Below, piece after piece: positions 1 to 8,452 of a DNA stretch of 8,620 bases; position 1 is the first letter of the stretch, and every line of letters begins with the position of its first letter. The position numbers were made by a program, and so were the translations under genes. The DNA lies in the NCBI GenBank assembly GCA_900770335.1, contig CAAGKD010000036.1:1-8620 (forward strand), in the 5' to 3' direction. Source of the stretch: an uncultured Sutterella sp. (GTDB taxonomy: Bacteria > Pseudomonadota > Gammaproteobacteria > Burkholderiales > Burkholderiaceae_F). The notes beneath the pieces were generated by a model that worked only from the letters and a program-made list of their open reading frames with translations, had not been told where the DNA came from and searched no databases.

Positions 1-21
1 AGATGCCGAGAATGCGGCTTC

Positions 22-97
22 TGGCGTCCCCACGGGGATTCGAACCCCGGTACCAACCGTGAAAGGGTTGTGTCCTAGGCCTCTAGACGATAGGGAC
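22..97 (-). tRNA. tRNA-Glu (anticodon TTC)
   Basis: Read on the minus strand this folds as a complete 76-nt cloverleaf including an encoded 3' CCA (22-24). The 7-bp acceptor stem pairs GTCCCTA with TGGGGAC (one T-G wobble). The anticodon stem CAACC/GGTTG encloses the loop CTTTCAC, with anticodon TTC complementary to plus-strand gaa at 61-63, so it decodes GAA/GAG. The T arm is CGGGG-TTCGAAT-CCCCG. Sequence and discriminator G match bacterial tRNA-Glu. It lies 12 nt downstream of tRNA-Ala and is most likely co-transcribed with it. The 21 nt beyond its 3' end to the window edge show no recognisable gene or complete terminator. Confidence 0.97.
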
Positions 98-109
98 CTA
101 GAGAAATTC

Positions 110-373
<264 letters not shown>

Positions 374-3300
374 ATGGCCGAACCGAACTCCGTCCCGGCG
401 ATCCGCATCCGCGGCGCGCAGCAGAACAATCTGAAGAACCTGGATCTCGACATCCCCGCGGGGAGCTTCACGGTGGTGACCGGCCTCTCGGGATCGGGCA
501 AGAGCTCGCTCGTCTTCGACACGCTCTACGCCGAGGGCCAGCGCCGGTACGTCGAGACCTTCAGCCCCTACACGCGGCAGTTTCTCGACCGCATGGACCG
601 CCCGCACGTGCGCTCGATCGAGGGCGTGCCGCCCGCGATCGCGATCGACCAGAACGCGGTCGTGCGCACGTCGCGATCGACCGTGGGGACGATGACGGAG
701 ATCAACGACCGCCTGAAGCTCCTCTTCGCGCGCTGCGCGCGCGTCTTCTGCCCGCAGGACGGCTCGCCCGTCCCGGAGTTTTCGCCCGAGCGCATCTGGA
801 ACGACTTTCTCGGGCGCCTCGAGGGCAGGAGCCTTTCGGACGCCCGGTCGGCGGCGGCCTTCGAGCGGTTTGTTCCGTCTTCGCTTCCCCTGGAGGAGGC
901 CGAGGCGGCGCTCTGCGCGCAGGGCTTCACGCGGATCCTCGCACGCGAGCCTCGGGAGGACGGAACGCGCCTCGTCGTCTGCGCGGACCGGTTCCGCCCG
1001 TCCAAGGTCGAGCGGCATCGCGCGATCGAGGCGATCGAGACGGCGCTCGCGCGCGGCTCCGGAGCGGTCTCCTTCTTCGTCGGAGACGAGAGCGGCGAGT
1101 GGCGGCGGTTCGCGACCTACCGCTCAGGACGGTCCTGCCCGTCGTGCGGCCTCGCCTTCCGCGCCCCCAGGCCCTCCGACTTCAGCTTCAACTCCCCCGC
1201 GGGCGCCTGCCCGGAATGCCGCGGCTTCGGGCGCGTGATCTCGACGGACATGTCGCTCGTCATCCCGGACGAGACGCTCTCGCTCGAGCGCGACGCCGTC
1301 AAGCCCTTCTCGACGAAGAGCTTCGCGGAGTGCAAGGAAGACCTTCTGCGCGCCTGCGCGAAGACGGGAATTCCGACGGACGCGCCCTACGCGAAGCTCT
1401 CGCCCGAGGCGCGCGCCTTCGTCGAGAAGGGCGATCCGGCCTGGACGGGCGACTGGAAGCACGAGTGGTACGGCATCGGACGGTTCTTCGAGTGGCTCGA
1501 GAGCAAGAACTACAAGATGCACGTGCGCGTGCTCCTCTCGCGCTACCGCGCCTACCGCACCTGCCCGGCCTGCTCGGGCTCGCGACTGCGCCCCGAGGCG
1601 CTCGCCTGGCGCGTCGGCGAGGGCGCCGACCGCGAGGCTGCCCGGAAGGCCGCGGGCGGGCGACTGCCCGTCGCGCGCCCCGCGGGGGGAGGCCTCTCGG
1701 AAGCCGAGGCGGACGCGCTCCCGGGCTTCAACTTCCACGAGCTCATGCTCCTGCCGATCTCGGAGCTCCTCGCGTTCACGCAGCGCCTGCGCGAGCGCTC
1801 GCGCGACGAGGCCGAGCGGCTGATCCTCGACGAGACGATCTCCCGGGCGGGGTTCCTGCGGGACGTGGGGCTCGGCTACCTCACGCTCGACCGGCAGAGC
1901 CGAACGCTCTCCGGGGGCGAAGTGCAGCGCGTCAACCTCACGACCGCGCTCGGCACGAACCTCGTCAACACGCTCTTCGTGCTCGACGAGCCCTCGATCG
2001 GCCTTCATCCGCGCGACATGGACCGCGTGAACGCCATATTGCGGCGCCTCACCGCGGCCGGCAACACGCTCGTCGTCGTCGAGCACGACCCGCAGGTGAT
2101 GCTCGCGGGCGACCGGCTCGTCGACCTCGGTCCCTGCGCGGGCGCCGCAGGCGGACGGATCATCTACGAGGGAACGGCCCGAGGCGCGCTCGCGGCGAAG
2201 ACCCTCACCGCGGACTTTCTCTCGGGCAGGCGCCGCGTCTCGCGCAAGCGCCTCGCCGTGGACGCCTCGACGCCGCGCATGACGCTCGCGCACGCCTCGA
2301 CAAACAACCTGCGCGACCTCACCGCGAGCTTTCCCCTCGGGCGCCTCGTCGCCGTGACGGGCGTCTCGGGATCGGGCAAGTCCTCCCTCATCGCCGACAC
2401 GCTCGTGCCCGCGCTCGAGGCGCGGCTGCGCGAGGCCTCATCGGGCCTGCCGCGCCTCCTTTCGGACGAGAGCGGCGCCGACGCGTCCGAGCGGGAGGCG
2501 CGGGCCGCCTTCGCGCCGAAGGCGTCGCTCACGGGAACGCTTCCCGAATCGCTCGAGTTCGTCGACCAGAGCTCGCTCGGCAAGACCACGCGCGGCAACC
2601 CGGCGAGCTACGCGGGCGCCTTCACCGGCATCCGCGCCTTCTTCGGCGGCTCGCCCGAAGCGACGGCCGCGGCCCTCGGCCCCGGGGACTTCTCCTTCAA
2701 CTCCGGCAAGGGGCGCTGTCCGCGCTGCGCGGGCACGGGCTCCGAGCACGTGGAGATGCAGTTTCTCTCGGACGTCTGGCTGCCCTGCCCGGAGTGCCGG
2801 GGCGCGCGGTACCGCAATGAGATCCTTGCAATCCGCCCGCTTCTGCCGGACGGCTCGCGAAAGAGCATCGCCGAGGTGCTCGCGCTCACCGTCGACGAGG
2901 CGCTCGCCGCCTTCGCCGGAATTCCGGCGATCGTGCGGCCGCTCGATATCCTGCGGATGACGGGCCTCGGGTACCTCACGCTCGGTCAGCCCCTCACGAC
3001 GCTCTCCGGAGGCGAGCGGCAACGCCTGAGGCTCGCCGCGCGCATCGCCGAAGGCGTCCGCCCGGCCGCGGGCCGGCGCGGAGCCGGCCCGGGGAGCGTC
3101 TTCATCTTCGACGAGCCCACGACGGGCCTGCACTTCGCCGACGTCGAGAAGCTCGTCGCGATCCTCGACCGGCTCATCGCGCTCGGACACACGGTCATCG
3201 TGATCGAGCACAACCTCGACGTCATCGGGTGCGCCGACTGGGTGATCGAGCTCGGCCCCGAAGGCGGCGCGGCCGGAGGCAACATCGTCTTCGAGGGCGA

Positions 3301-6076
3301 CCCCGAGGCGATGATGCGCGCGGGCACGCTCACGGGCGAGGCCCTTCGCGCCTGGCGGCGGGCGCAGGACGGGGACGCCTCGCGCAAGGACTTCTTCAAC
3401 CTGCCGCCCGTCAGAAGAAAGACGCGTTCGCTGCAGTCGCTGCTGCGCGAAGAGCGCTCGATCGTCGTCGAGGGCGCGCGCGAGCACAACCTGCGCGACC
3501 TCTCGGTCGACATCCCGAGAGACGCCTTCACCGTCGTCACGGGCCCCTCGGGCTCCGGCAAGTCCACGCTCGCCTTCGACATCATCTTCGCCGAGGGGCA
3601 GAGGCGCTACCTCGAGAGCCTCAACGCCTACGCGCGCTCGATGGTGCAGCCTCCTCCCGCCCCCGACGTCGACAGCGTGCGCGGCATCCCCCCGACGGTC
3701 GCGATCGAGCAGCGCACGACGCGGGGCGGCATGCGCTCGACCGTCGCGACGATGACGGAGATCTACCACTTCCTCAGGCTCCTCTTCGTGCGGCTCGGCG
3801 TTGAGCATTGCCCGGACTGCGGCGTGCCCGTCACGGCGAGCACGCCGGCGGCGATCGCCGCGAGCATTGCCGAACGCTTCCCGCGCCAGAGGGTCGCGCT
3901 CCTCGCGCCCGTCGTCACCGCGCGCAAGGGCGTCTTTGAGAAGGAGTTCCTGCGCCTGAGGCGGAAGGGCGTCCGGATTGCCCTCGTCGACGGCCGCGTC
4001 GAGGACATCTCCGAGTCGGCCCCGAAGCTCGCCCGCAATGCGATCCACACGATCGAGGCGCTCGCCGGCGTCACGGACGCCGCCGCTTCGCCCGCGAACG
4101 TCGAGGCGGACGTGCGCGCGGCGCTCGCGCTCGAAGGGTCGACAAGCCTGCGCGCAGCCCCGGCCGCGCTCGTCCGGCCGGGCGAGCCCGCGCCCGAGGG
4201 CGTTCTCCATTCAACGACCCGCGCCTGCCCGCAGTGCGGACGAAGCCTCCCCGAGCCCGACCCGCGGCTCTTCTCCTACAACTCCGACATGGGCGCCTGC
4301 CCGGTCTGCTCGGGCTACGGCGTGCTCACGCCCGCGATCCGCAAGGCCGTGCGCAAGGCCGAGGCCCAGGACGAGGAGCTCTCCGGCCCCGGGGATGAGG
4401 CGGAGGTCATCTGCCCGGCGTGCGGCGGCGCCCGCCTGAACGAGGTCGCGCGAAGCGTTCTCTGGGAGGGCCTGCCCATCCAGAAAATCTGCGCCATGAC
4501 GGCCCGGGAGGCGCAGGCCTGGTTCGGGAGGATTTCGGCGCACCTTGACGCGCGAAGCGCCGCCATCGCGCACGACGCCCTCGCGGAGATCCGCTCGCGC
4601 CTCGGGTTCCTCTCCGAGGTGGGACTTGACTACCTCACGCTCGACCGGAGCGCCCCGACGCTCTCCGGGGGCGAAACGCAACGCATCCATCTCGCAAGCC
4701 AGCTCGGCACGAACCTGCGGGGCGCCTGCTACGTGCTCGACGAGCCGACGATCGGACTGCACCCGCGCGACAACGCGATGCTGCTCAAGGCCATCGGCTC
4801 GCTCACGCGCAAGGGCAACACGCTTCTCGTCGTCGAGCACGACGAGGAGACGATACGCAGCGCCGACCACGTGATCGACATCGGCCCGGGCTCGGGCGTG
4901 CGCGGCGGACGCGTGGTCGCCCAAGGGTCGGTCGCGGACGTCGAGGCCGCGCCGGACTCGCCCACGGGAAGGCTCCTCGCGCATCCCCTCCCCCACACGG
5001 GCGCGCCCGCGCGGCCGGTGACGAAGGAGACGCCCGTCCTGACGCTCAAGGACGTCGCCCTGAGAAACCTCCGCATTCCGTCGGTCTCGATTCCGCTCGG
5101 ACGGCTCACCGTCGTCACGGGCGTCTCGGGCTCGGGCAAGTCCACGCTCTGCCGCGACGCGCTCTTTGAGAACCTCCGCCGCAGGATCGAGTCGCCCGCC
5201 GCGGAGCTCTTCGGACTCGGCGCGCTCGAGGGCGCCGATCTCGTCGACCGGGTGCTAGAAGTCGACCAGACGCCGATCGGCAAGAACCCGCGTTCGTGCC
5301 CGGCGACCTACGTCGGCGTCATGACGGCGATCCGCGACATCTTCGCAGGCGCGCCGGAGGCGCAGGCCCGCGGCTACGGCCCGGGGCGCTTCACCTTCAA
5401 CAAGACCGAAGGCGCGTGCCCCGTCTGCGCGGGCCAGGGATTGAGAACGGTGGAGATGAGCTTCCTGCCGGACGTCAAGGTGCTCTGCGAGGGGTGCGGC
5501 GGCATGCGCTTCAACCCCTCGACGCTCGAGGTGCTCTGGAAGGGGCGCTCCATCGGCGAGGTGCTCCGCATGGAGATCGACGAGGCGGCGGAGTTCTTCG
5601 CTGCAGTTCCGGCGATCGCGCATCCGCTCAGGCTCCTCGCGGACGTGGGCCTCGGGTACCTCACGCTCGGGCAGCCCTCGCCCACGCTCTCCGGAGGCGA
5701 GGCGCAGCGCATCAAGCTCGTCACGGAGCTTGCGAAAGTCCGCCCGGACGGCACGTTCGGGGGGCGCGCGAAGCGCACGCTCTACGTTCTTGACGAGCCG
5801 ACCGTGGGCCTTCACATGGCGGATGTGGCGCGCCTCTCGCGCGTGCTCTCTCGGCTCGTCGACGCCGGCAGCACGGTCCTCGTGATCGAGCACAACCTCG
5901 ACGTCATCGCGGACGCTGACCGGGTGATCGACCTCGGCCCCGAAGGGGGCGAGGCGGGCGGCCGGATCGTCGCCGAGGGCTCGCCTGCGGAAGTTGCGAA
6001 AGCAGACACGGCGACCGGCCTCGCCCTGCGGGAGTTCCTCGCCGAACACAAGCCGACGGCTGAGGCTGGATCCTGA
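374..6076 (+). CDS. uvrA: Double-length (tandem-fused) UvrA, excinuclease ABC subunit A family
   Basis: UvrA proteins are ABC-type ATPases that recognise DNA lesions and load UvrB in nucleotide excision repair in the cytoplasm. This 1900-residue protein is about twice the usual 940-960 and carries two UvrA units, roughly residues 1-994 and 1029-1900, joined by a charged linker. All four ATP sites look intact. Walker A: 37-45, 663-671, 1057-1065, 1583-1591. LSGGE signatures: 512, 877, 1430, 1772. Walker B DEP motifs: D538, D913, D1456, D1807. H-loop histidines: 571, 946, 1489, 1840. Both units keep the CX2C-X20-CX2C zinc site (C255/258/279/282 and C1285/1288/1309/1312), the later CX2C pair (397/400 and 1347/1350) and the CX2C-X19-CX2C zinc finger (C782/785/805/808 and C1682/1685/1705/1708). 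The units are divergent, not a recent duplication. ATG 374 is chosen because the first UvrA strand begins about 9 residues later, but it has no clear ribosome binding site; GTG 299 would add 25 residues. A normal-length uvrA probably exists elsewhere, so the cellular role of this one is uncertain. Confidence 0.93.
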   Translation: MAEPNSVPAIRIRGAQQNNLKNLDLDIPAGSFTVVTGLSGSGKSSLVFDTLYAEGQRRYVETFSPYTRQFLDRMDRPHVRSIEGVPPAIAIDQNAVVRTSRSTVGTMTEINDRLKLLFARCARVFCPQDGSPVPEFSPERIWNDFLGRLEGRSLSDARSAAAFERFVPSSLPLEEAEAALCAQGFTRILAREPREDGTRLVVCADRFRPSKVERHRAIEAIETALARGSGAVSFFVGDESGEWRRFATYRSGRSCPSCGLAFRAPRPSDFSFNSPAGACPECRGFGRVISTDMSLVIPDETLSLERDAVKPFSTKSFAECKEDLLRACAKTGIPTDAPYAKLSPEARAFVEKGDPAWTGDWKHEWYGIGRFFEWLESKNYKMHVRVLLSRYRAYRTCPACSGSRLRPEALAWRVGEGADREAARKAAGGRLPVARPAGGGLSEAEADALPGFNFHELMLLPISELLAFTQRLRERSRDEAERLILDETISRAGFLRDVGLGYLTLDRQSRTLSGGEVQRVNLTTALGTNLVNTLFVLDEPSIGLHPRDMDRVNAILRRLTAAGNTLVVVEHDPQVMLAGDRLVDLGPCAGAAGGRIIYEGTARGALAAKTLTADFLSGRRRVSRKRLAVDASTPRMTLAHASTNNLRDLTASFPLGRLVAVTGVSGSGKSSLIADTLVPALEARLREASSGLPRLLSDESGADASEREARAAFAPKASLTGTLPESLEFVDQSSLGKTTRGNPASYAGAFTGIRAFFGGSPEATAAALGPGDFSFNSGKGRCPRCAGTGSEHVEMQFLSDVWLPCPECRGARYRNEILAIRPLLPDGSRKSIAEVLALTVDEALAAFAGIPAIVRPLDILRMTGLGYLTLGQPLTTLSGGERQRLRLAARIAEGVRPAAGRRGAGPGSVFIFDEPTTGLHFADVEKLVAILDRLIALGHTVIVIEHNLDVIGCADWVIELGPEGGAAGGNIVFEGDPEAMMRAGTLTGEALRAWRRAQDGDASRKDFFNLPPVRRKTRSLQSLLREERSIVVEGAREHNLRDLSVDIPRDAFTVVTGPSGSGKSTLAFDIIFAEGQRRYLESLNAYARSMVQPPPAPDVDSVRGIPPTVAIEQRTTRGGMRSTVATMTEIYHFLRLLFVRLGVEHCPDCGVPVTASTPAAIAASIAERFPRQRVALLAPVVTARKGVFEKEFLRLRRKGVRIALVDGRVEDISESAPKLARNAIHTIEALAGVTDAAASPANVEADVRAALALEGSTSLRAAPAALVRPGEPAPEGVLHSTTRACPQCGRSLPEPDPRLFSYNSDMGACPVCSGYGVLTPAIRKAVRKAEAQDEELSGPGDEAEVICPACGGARLNEVARSVLWEGLPIQKICAMTAREAQAWFGRISAHLDARSAAIAHDALAEIRSRLGFLSEVGLDYLTLDRSAPTLSGGETQRIHLASQLGTNLRGACYVLDEPTIGLHPRDNAMLLKAIGSLTRKGNTLLVVEHDEETIRSADHVIDIGPGSGVRGGRVVAQGSVADVEAAPDSPTGRLLAHPLPHTGAPARPVTKETPVLTLKDVALRNLRIPSVSIPLGRLTVVTGVSGSGKSTLCRDALFENLRRRIESPAAELFGLGALEGADLVDRVLEVDQTPIGKNPRSCPATYVGVMTAIRDIFAGAPEAQARGYGPGRFTFNKTEGACPVCAGQGLRTVEMSFLPDVKVLCEGCGGMRFNPSTLEVLWKGRSIGEVLRMEIDEAAEFFAAVPAIAHPLRLLADVGLGYLTLGQPSPTLSGGEAQRIKLVTELAKVRPDGTFGGRAKRTLYVLDEPTVGLHMADVARLSRVLSRLVDAGSTVLVIEHNLDVIADADRVIDLGPEGGEAGGRIVAEGSPAEVAKADTATGLALREFLAEHKPTAEAGS

Positions 6077-6079
6077 CGA

Positions 6080-6114
6080 GAAGCGGCCCGAAGGCAAATC
6101 CTCCGGGCCGCTTC
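6080..6114. terminator. Hairpin terminator between convergent uvrA and lptG
   Basis: A perfect 11-bp inverted repeat (gaagcggcccg at 6080-6090, cgggccgcttc at 6104-6114) with a 13-nt loop starts 4 nt after the uvrA stop codon. It lies 15 nt beyond the lptG stop on the other strand. It is placed to end transcription from both sides. The run of T after the stem is poor on either strand (plus-strand atcttcg), so it may be weak, or mainly protect 3' ends. Confidence 0.65.
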
Positions 6115-6128
6115 ATCTTCGAGCCTGA

Positions 6129-7259
6129 CTAGCGCTTCTCCACCCACCAGAGCGCCGCCGCCGAGCCCGCGAACATCATGAGCGAGGGCGCCGCGGCCAT
6201 GAGCCAGGGCGGCGCGCTCGAAAAGCCCGAGAGATAGGCGAAGAGATTGTTGAGCGCGTAGAACGCGATGCCGATCAGAACGCCCGCGAACACCTTGATC
6301 GCGACGCCGCCCGATCGGGCGTTCATATACGCGAAGGGCATCGAGAGCGCGAGCATCACGAGGACGCCGAAGGGATAGAGCACCTTGGACCAGAAGACGG
6401 CGACGAAGTGCTCCGAGGACTGGTTCACCTTCTCGAGGTGATCGATGTACTGCGAGAGATCCGCCATCGCCATGCGGTCTGGCTTCGTGGTCATCACGCC
6501 GAGGATCTCGGGCGTGATGCTCGTGGCCGAATAGGAGGCGGTCTCCAGGACCTCCTCGACGACCGGCTCCTGAGCGGCATCGTCCCTGCCTGATGCCGGA
6601 TAGCGCAGCGCCCGCACATGCGAGAGCGTCCACCCCTCGCCCTGGCGGAAAAGCCCGGCGTCGGCCGTGAGCACGCGGTCCAGGCGACCCTTCGCATCAA
6701 ACTCGAAGATGCGCCAGGCGCCCGTCGCCTGGCGGTTCGAAGCGGAGACCGAGCGGATGTTGATGTAGCGCACGAGCTCCTCGCCCGAGGATCCCCTCGC
6801 GGTGTCGCGGATCCAGGCGCCCGAATCGTAGCCGCGCGCCGTGAGCGCCGCGCCGCTCGACTTGATCTCCGAGGCCCAGCGCTGCGCGCCCGGTGCAAGC
6901 CCCTCTCCCACGGCGAAGGTGAGCGCGACAAGCAGGATCCCGGGAAGGATCAGCGTGGCGGCGAGCCGCAGGGGCGAGAGGCCCGCTGCGCGCAGAACCG
7001 TGAACTCCGAGGTCGAGGCCCAGCGCGACATCGTGTAGACGGAGGCGAGGAGCACCGCAAGGGGCGCAACCTCATAGGCGCGCGAAGGCAGCGTGAGCCC
7101 CGTGAGGAGGAACGCCTTGGCGAGGTCATACTCGTTCGAGGCGACCTCGTCCATGTGCCCGATGAGGTCAAAGAACGCGAAGAGCGCCATGAGGACCACG
7201 AGCACGAAGAGCGTAGAGAGAAGGATGTCCTTCGAGAACTGTCGGGAGATGACGGTCAT
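6129..7259 (-). CDS. lptG: LptG, LPS export ABC transporter permease
   Basis: LptG is one of the two inner-membrane subunits of LptB2FG, which extracts lipopolysaccharide from the inner membrane and passes it to the LptC-LptA bridge (YjgP/YjgQ family). The 376-residue length fits the family. Six membrane segments are visible at about 12-34, 62-80, 97-118, 292-311, 319-343 and 351-373. A large periplasmic domain (about 120-285) between segments 3 and 4 is the expected beta-jellyroll. After segment 2, E85 sits in the stretch ASTSEFTVLRAAG, matching the LptB-contacting coupling helix (E88 in E. coli by recollection). The start is ATG at 7259, preceded by gaggtga at suitable spacing; the GTG at 7262 immediately upstream is a possible alternative. 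It directly follows lptF on the same strand and should be co-transcribed and translationally coupled with it. Confidence 0.95.
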   Translation of the reverse strand: MTVISRQFSKDILLSTLFVLVVLMALFAFFDLIGHMDEVASNEYDLAKAFLLTGLTLPSRAYEVAPLAVLLASVYTMSRWASTSEFTVLRAAGLSPLRLAATLILPGILLVALTFAVGEGLAPGAQRWASEIKSSGAALTARGYDSGAWIRDTARGSSGEELVRYINIRSVSASNRQATGAWRIFEFDAKGRLDRVLTADAGLFRQGEGWTLSHVRALRYPASGRDDAAQEPVVEEVLETASYSATSITPEILGVMTTKPDRMAMADLSQYIDHLEKVNQSSEHFVAVFWSKVLYPFGVLVMLALSMPFAYMNARSGGVAIKVFAGVLIGIAFYALNNLFAYLSGFSSAPPWLMAAAPSLMMFAGSAAALWWVEKR

Positions 7260-7262
7260 CAC

Positions 7263-7269
7263 TCACCTC
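7263..7269 (-). promoter_or_regulatory. Ribosome binding site of lptG, overlapping the lptF stop codon
   Basis: On the minus strand the sequence reads AGCGAGGTGAGTGATG. The Shine-Dalgarno-like gaggtga includes the TGA stop of lptF and lies 3 nt before the ATG at 7259. This favours ATG 7259 over GTG 7262 as the lptG start. It implies that ribosomes ending lptF can reinitiate on lptG, keeping the two subunits near 1:1. Confidence 0.7.
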
Positions 7270-8387
7270 GCTTCGGCGCGGCGGTCGCGCCAGTACCAGA
7301 TCGAGCACCACCTCGGGAGCCACCGCATCATCCAGATGCGCCGCACGAAGAGGAGCGCGGCGATGAGAAAGACCGCGCCGTTGAGAAGTGCGAGCGCCGC
7401 AGGGAGCGTGAGGCGCTCCATCGCCACCCAGCTTTCCGCGACCGAGAGCCCGTTGAGGTAGAGGATGAAGATGAGCGCAGCCATGAGGAGATTTAGGCTT
7501 CGGCCGGCGCGGGGCGACGAGCACGAGAGCGGAATCGCCAGAAGGACCAGGTTGAAGGCCGCTAGGGGCCAGGAGAAGCGCCAGAGGAGCTCGGCCTGGT
7601 TGTCCGGAGTCGGCATGGCGAGGAGCACCGAAAGCGGCTGCGTGTTGGGCTTCGTGCTCGCCAGGGCGTTGTCGACCTTGATGTCCACGCGCACGCCGTA
7701 CTCGTCGAAGTCCACGATGCGGCTCGCCGCCGTGGTCCGGTCCGTCTCGACGCGCGAGCCGTTGCGCAGGAGGATGTAGCGGTCGCCCTCGGCGTTGACA
7801 TCCACCGTGCCGCTCTCGGCCGTGACGACGATCTCGCGGCTCCTGCCGGACTCGGCCATAAAGACGCGGCCGACGTCCGTGCCGGAGCTGCCCGCCGACT
7901 CGATGAAGAAGACCCTGCGGCCGCCCTGGACCTCAATGAAGCGGCCCGGAGCGATGGCGTTGACGTCGTCCTTCTGCGCGAACTGCACGCGCAGCTTGTT
8001 GGTCTCCGAGCGCGCCCAGGGCGAGATCACTGTCGAAAGCACGGCGATCACGGCGATGAGCGGAAGCGCGAAGCGCATCATTGGGCCGATCCAGGAAAGG
8101 AGCGACCGTCCGCCTGAGGAGAACCACACGACCATCTCGTTGTCCTGCCAGGAGCGCATCAACGTCATGATCGCAGCGATGAAGAGCGAGGCCGCAAGAA
8201 GCGGCGGCAGGTTCACGAGCGCGTTGTAGAGCACGAGCTGGAAGACGGCCGAGTGGTCCACGCTCCCGCCCGAGGCGAGATTGAGGAACCGCACCATGGC
8301 CACCGCCAGGACGATCGTGAAGAGCACGGTGAAGACTCCGCCCGCCATGTTGGCCAGTTCGGAGATCAGGGAACGCTTGAAGATCAT
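7263..8387 (-). CDS. lptF: LptF, LPS export ABC transporter permease
   Basis: LptF is the partner of LptG in the inner-membrane LptB2FG lipopolysaccharide transporter. The 374-residue protein has the family layout: membrane segments at about 15-37, 57-76 and 102-122, a periplasmic jellyroll domain (about 124-265), then segments at about 269-288, 297-318 and 330-349. A basic, tryptophan-rich cytoplasmic tail follows (350-374). The coupling-helix motif after segment 2 reads QDNEMVVWFSSGG with E84, the same number as the LptB-contacting glutamate I recall for E. coli LptF. The ATG at 8387 gives the typical N-terminus, with an early basic residue (K4, R5) before the first membrane segment; the ribosome binding site is weak. 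It is the first gene of the lptF-lptG pair. Instead of the divergent pepA often found beside lptF in proteobacteria, its upstream neighbour here is an rRNA operon on the same strand. Confidence 0.95.
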   Translation of the reverse strand: MIFKRSLISELANMAGGVFTVLFTIVLAVAMVRFLNLASGGSVDHSAVFQLVLYNALVNLPPLLAASLFIAAIMTLMRSWQDNEMVVWFSSGGRSLLSWIGPMMRFALPLIAVIAVLSTVISPWARSETNKLRVQFAQKDDVNAIAPGRFIEVQGGRRVFFIESAGSSGTDVGRVFMAESGRSREIVVTAESGTVDVNAEGDRYILLRNGSRVETDRTTAASRIVDFDEYGVRVDIKVDNALASTKPNTQPLSVLLAMPTPDNQAELLWRFSWPLAAFNLVLLAIPLSCSSPRAGRSLNLLMAALIFILYLNGLSVAESWVAMERLTLPAALALLNGAVFLIAALLFVRRIWMMRWLPRWCSIWYWRDRRAEAR

Positions 8388-8416
8388 GCTGCTTTGGGCG
8401 GAGGGGGACGACGGGG

Positions 8417-8446
8417 CTTCGCCCGGCGCGAAGCGTCCGGGCGAAG
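8417..8446 (-). other. Hairpin in the lptF leader
   Basis: A perfect 10-bp inverted repeat (cttcgcccgg at 8417-8426, ccgggcgaag at 8437-8446) with a 10-nt loop lies 29 nt upstream of the lptF start codon. On the minus strand it would form in the 5' leader RNA. No T-run follows it in that direction, so it is not a typical intrinsic terminator. It could be an attenuator-like, RNA-stability or protein-binding element, or simply part of the rRNA-operon 3' boundary. Confidence 0.5.
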
Positions 8447-8452
8447 GAATTG

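Noticed and set aside
995..1135. Possible internal promoters or small RNAs within uvrA
   Set aside because: GC-rich coding DNA offers many weak hairpins and hexamer matches; none stood out above that background.
2438..4210. Antisense open frame of 590 codons inside uvrA
   Set aside because: Rich in Arg/Ala/Glu/Asp with no recognisable motif; explained by GC-rich codon third positions on the opposite strand. Other long antisense frames (1124-2293, 5255-6097) fail for the same reason.
481..5710. Repeated short DNA blocks within uvrA (around the Walker A and LSGGE codons)
   Set aside because: These reflect the four homologous ABC cassettes of one protein and shared codon use, not an independent DNA repeat or a recombination element.
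5812..6633. Minus-strand frame of 273 codons spanning the uvrA end, the hairpin and part of lptG
   Set aside because: It runs through the convergent gap and the terminator and overlaps conserved coding sequence on both sides; no domain is visible.
6618..7496. Plus-strand open frame of 292 codons opposite lptG/lptF
   Set aside because: It spans the junction of two well-supported membrane-protein genes, is extremely rich in charged residues, and is a shadow of the opposite strand.
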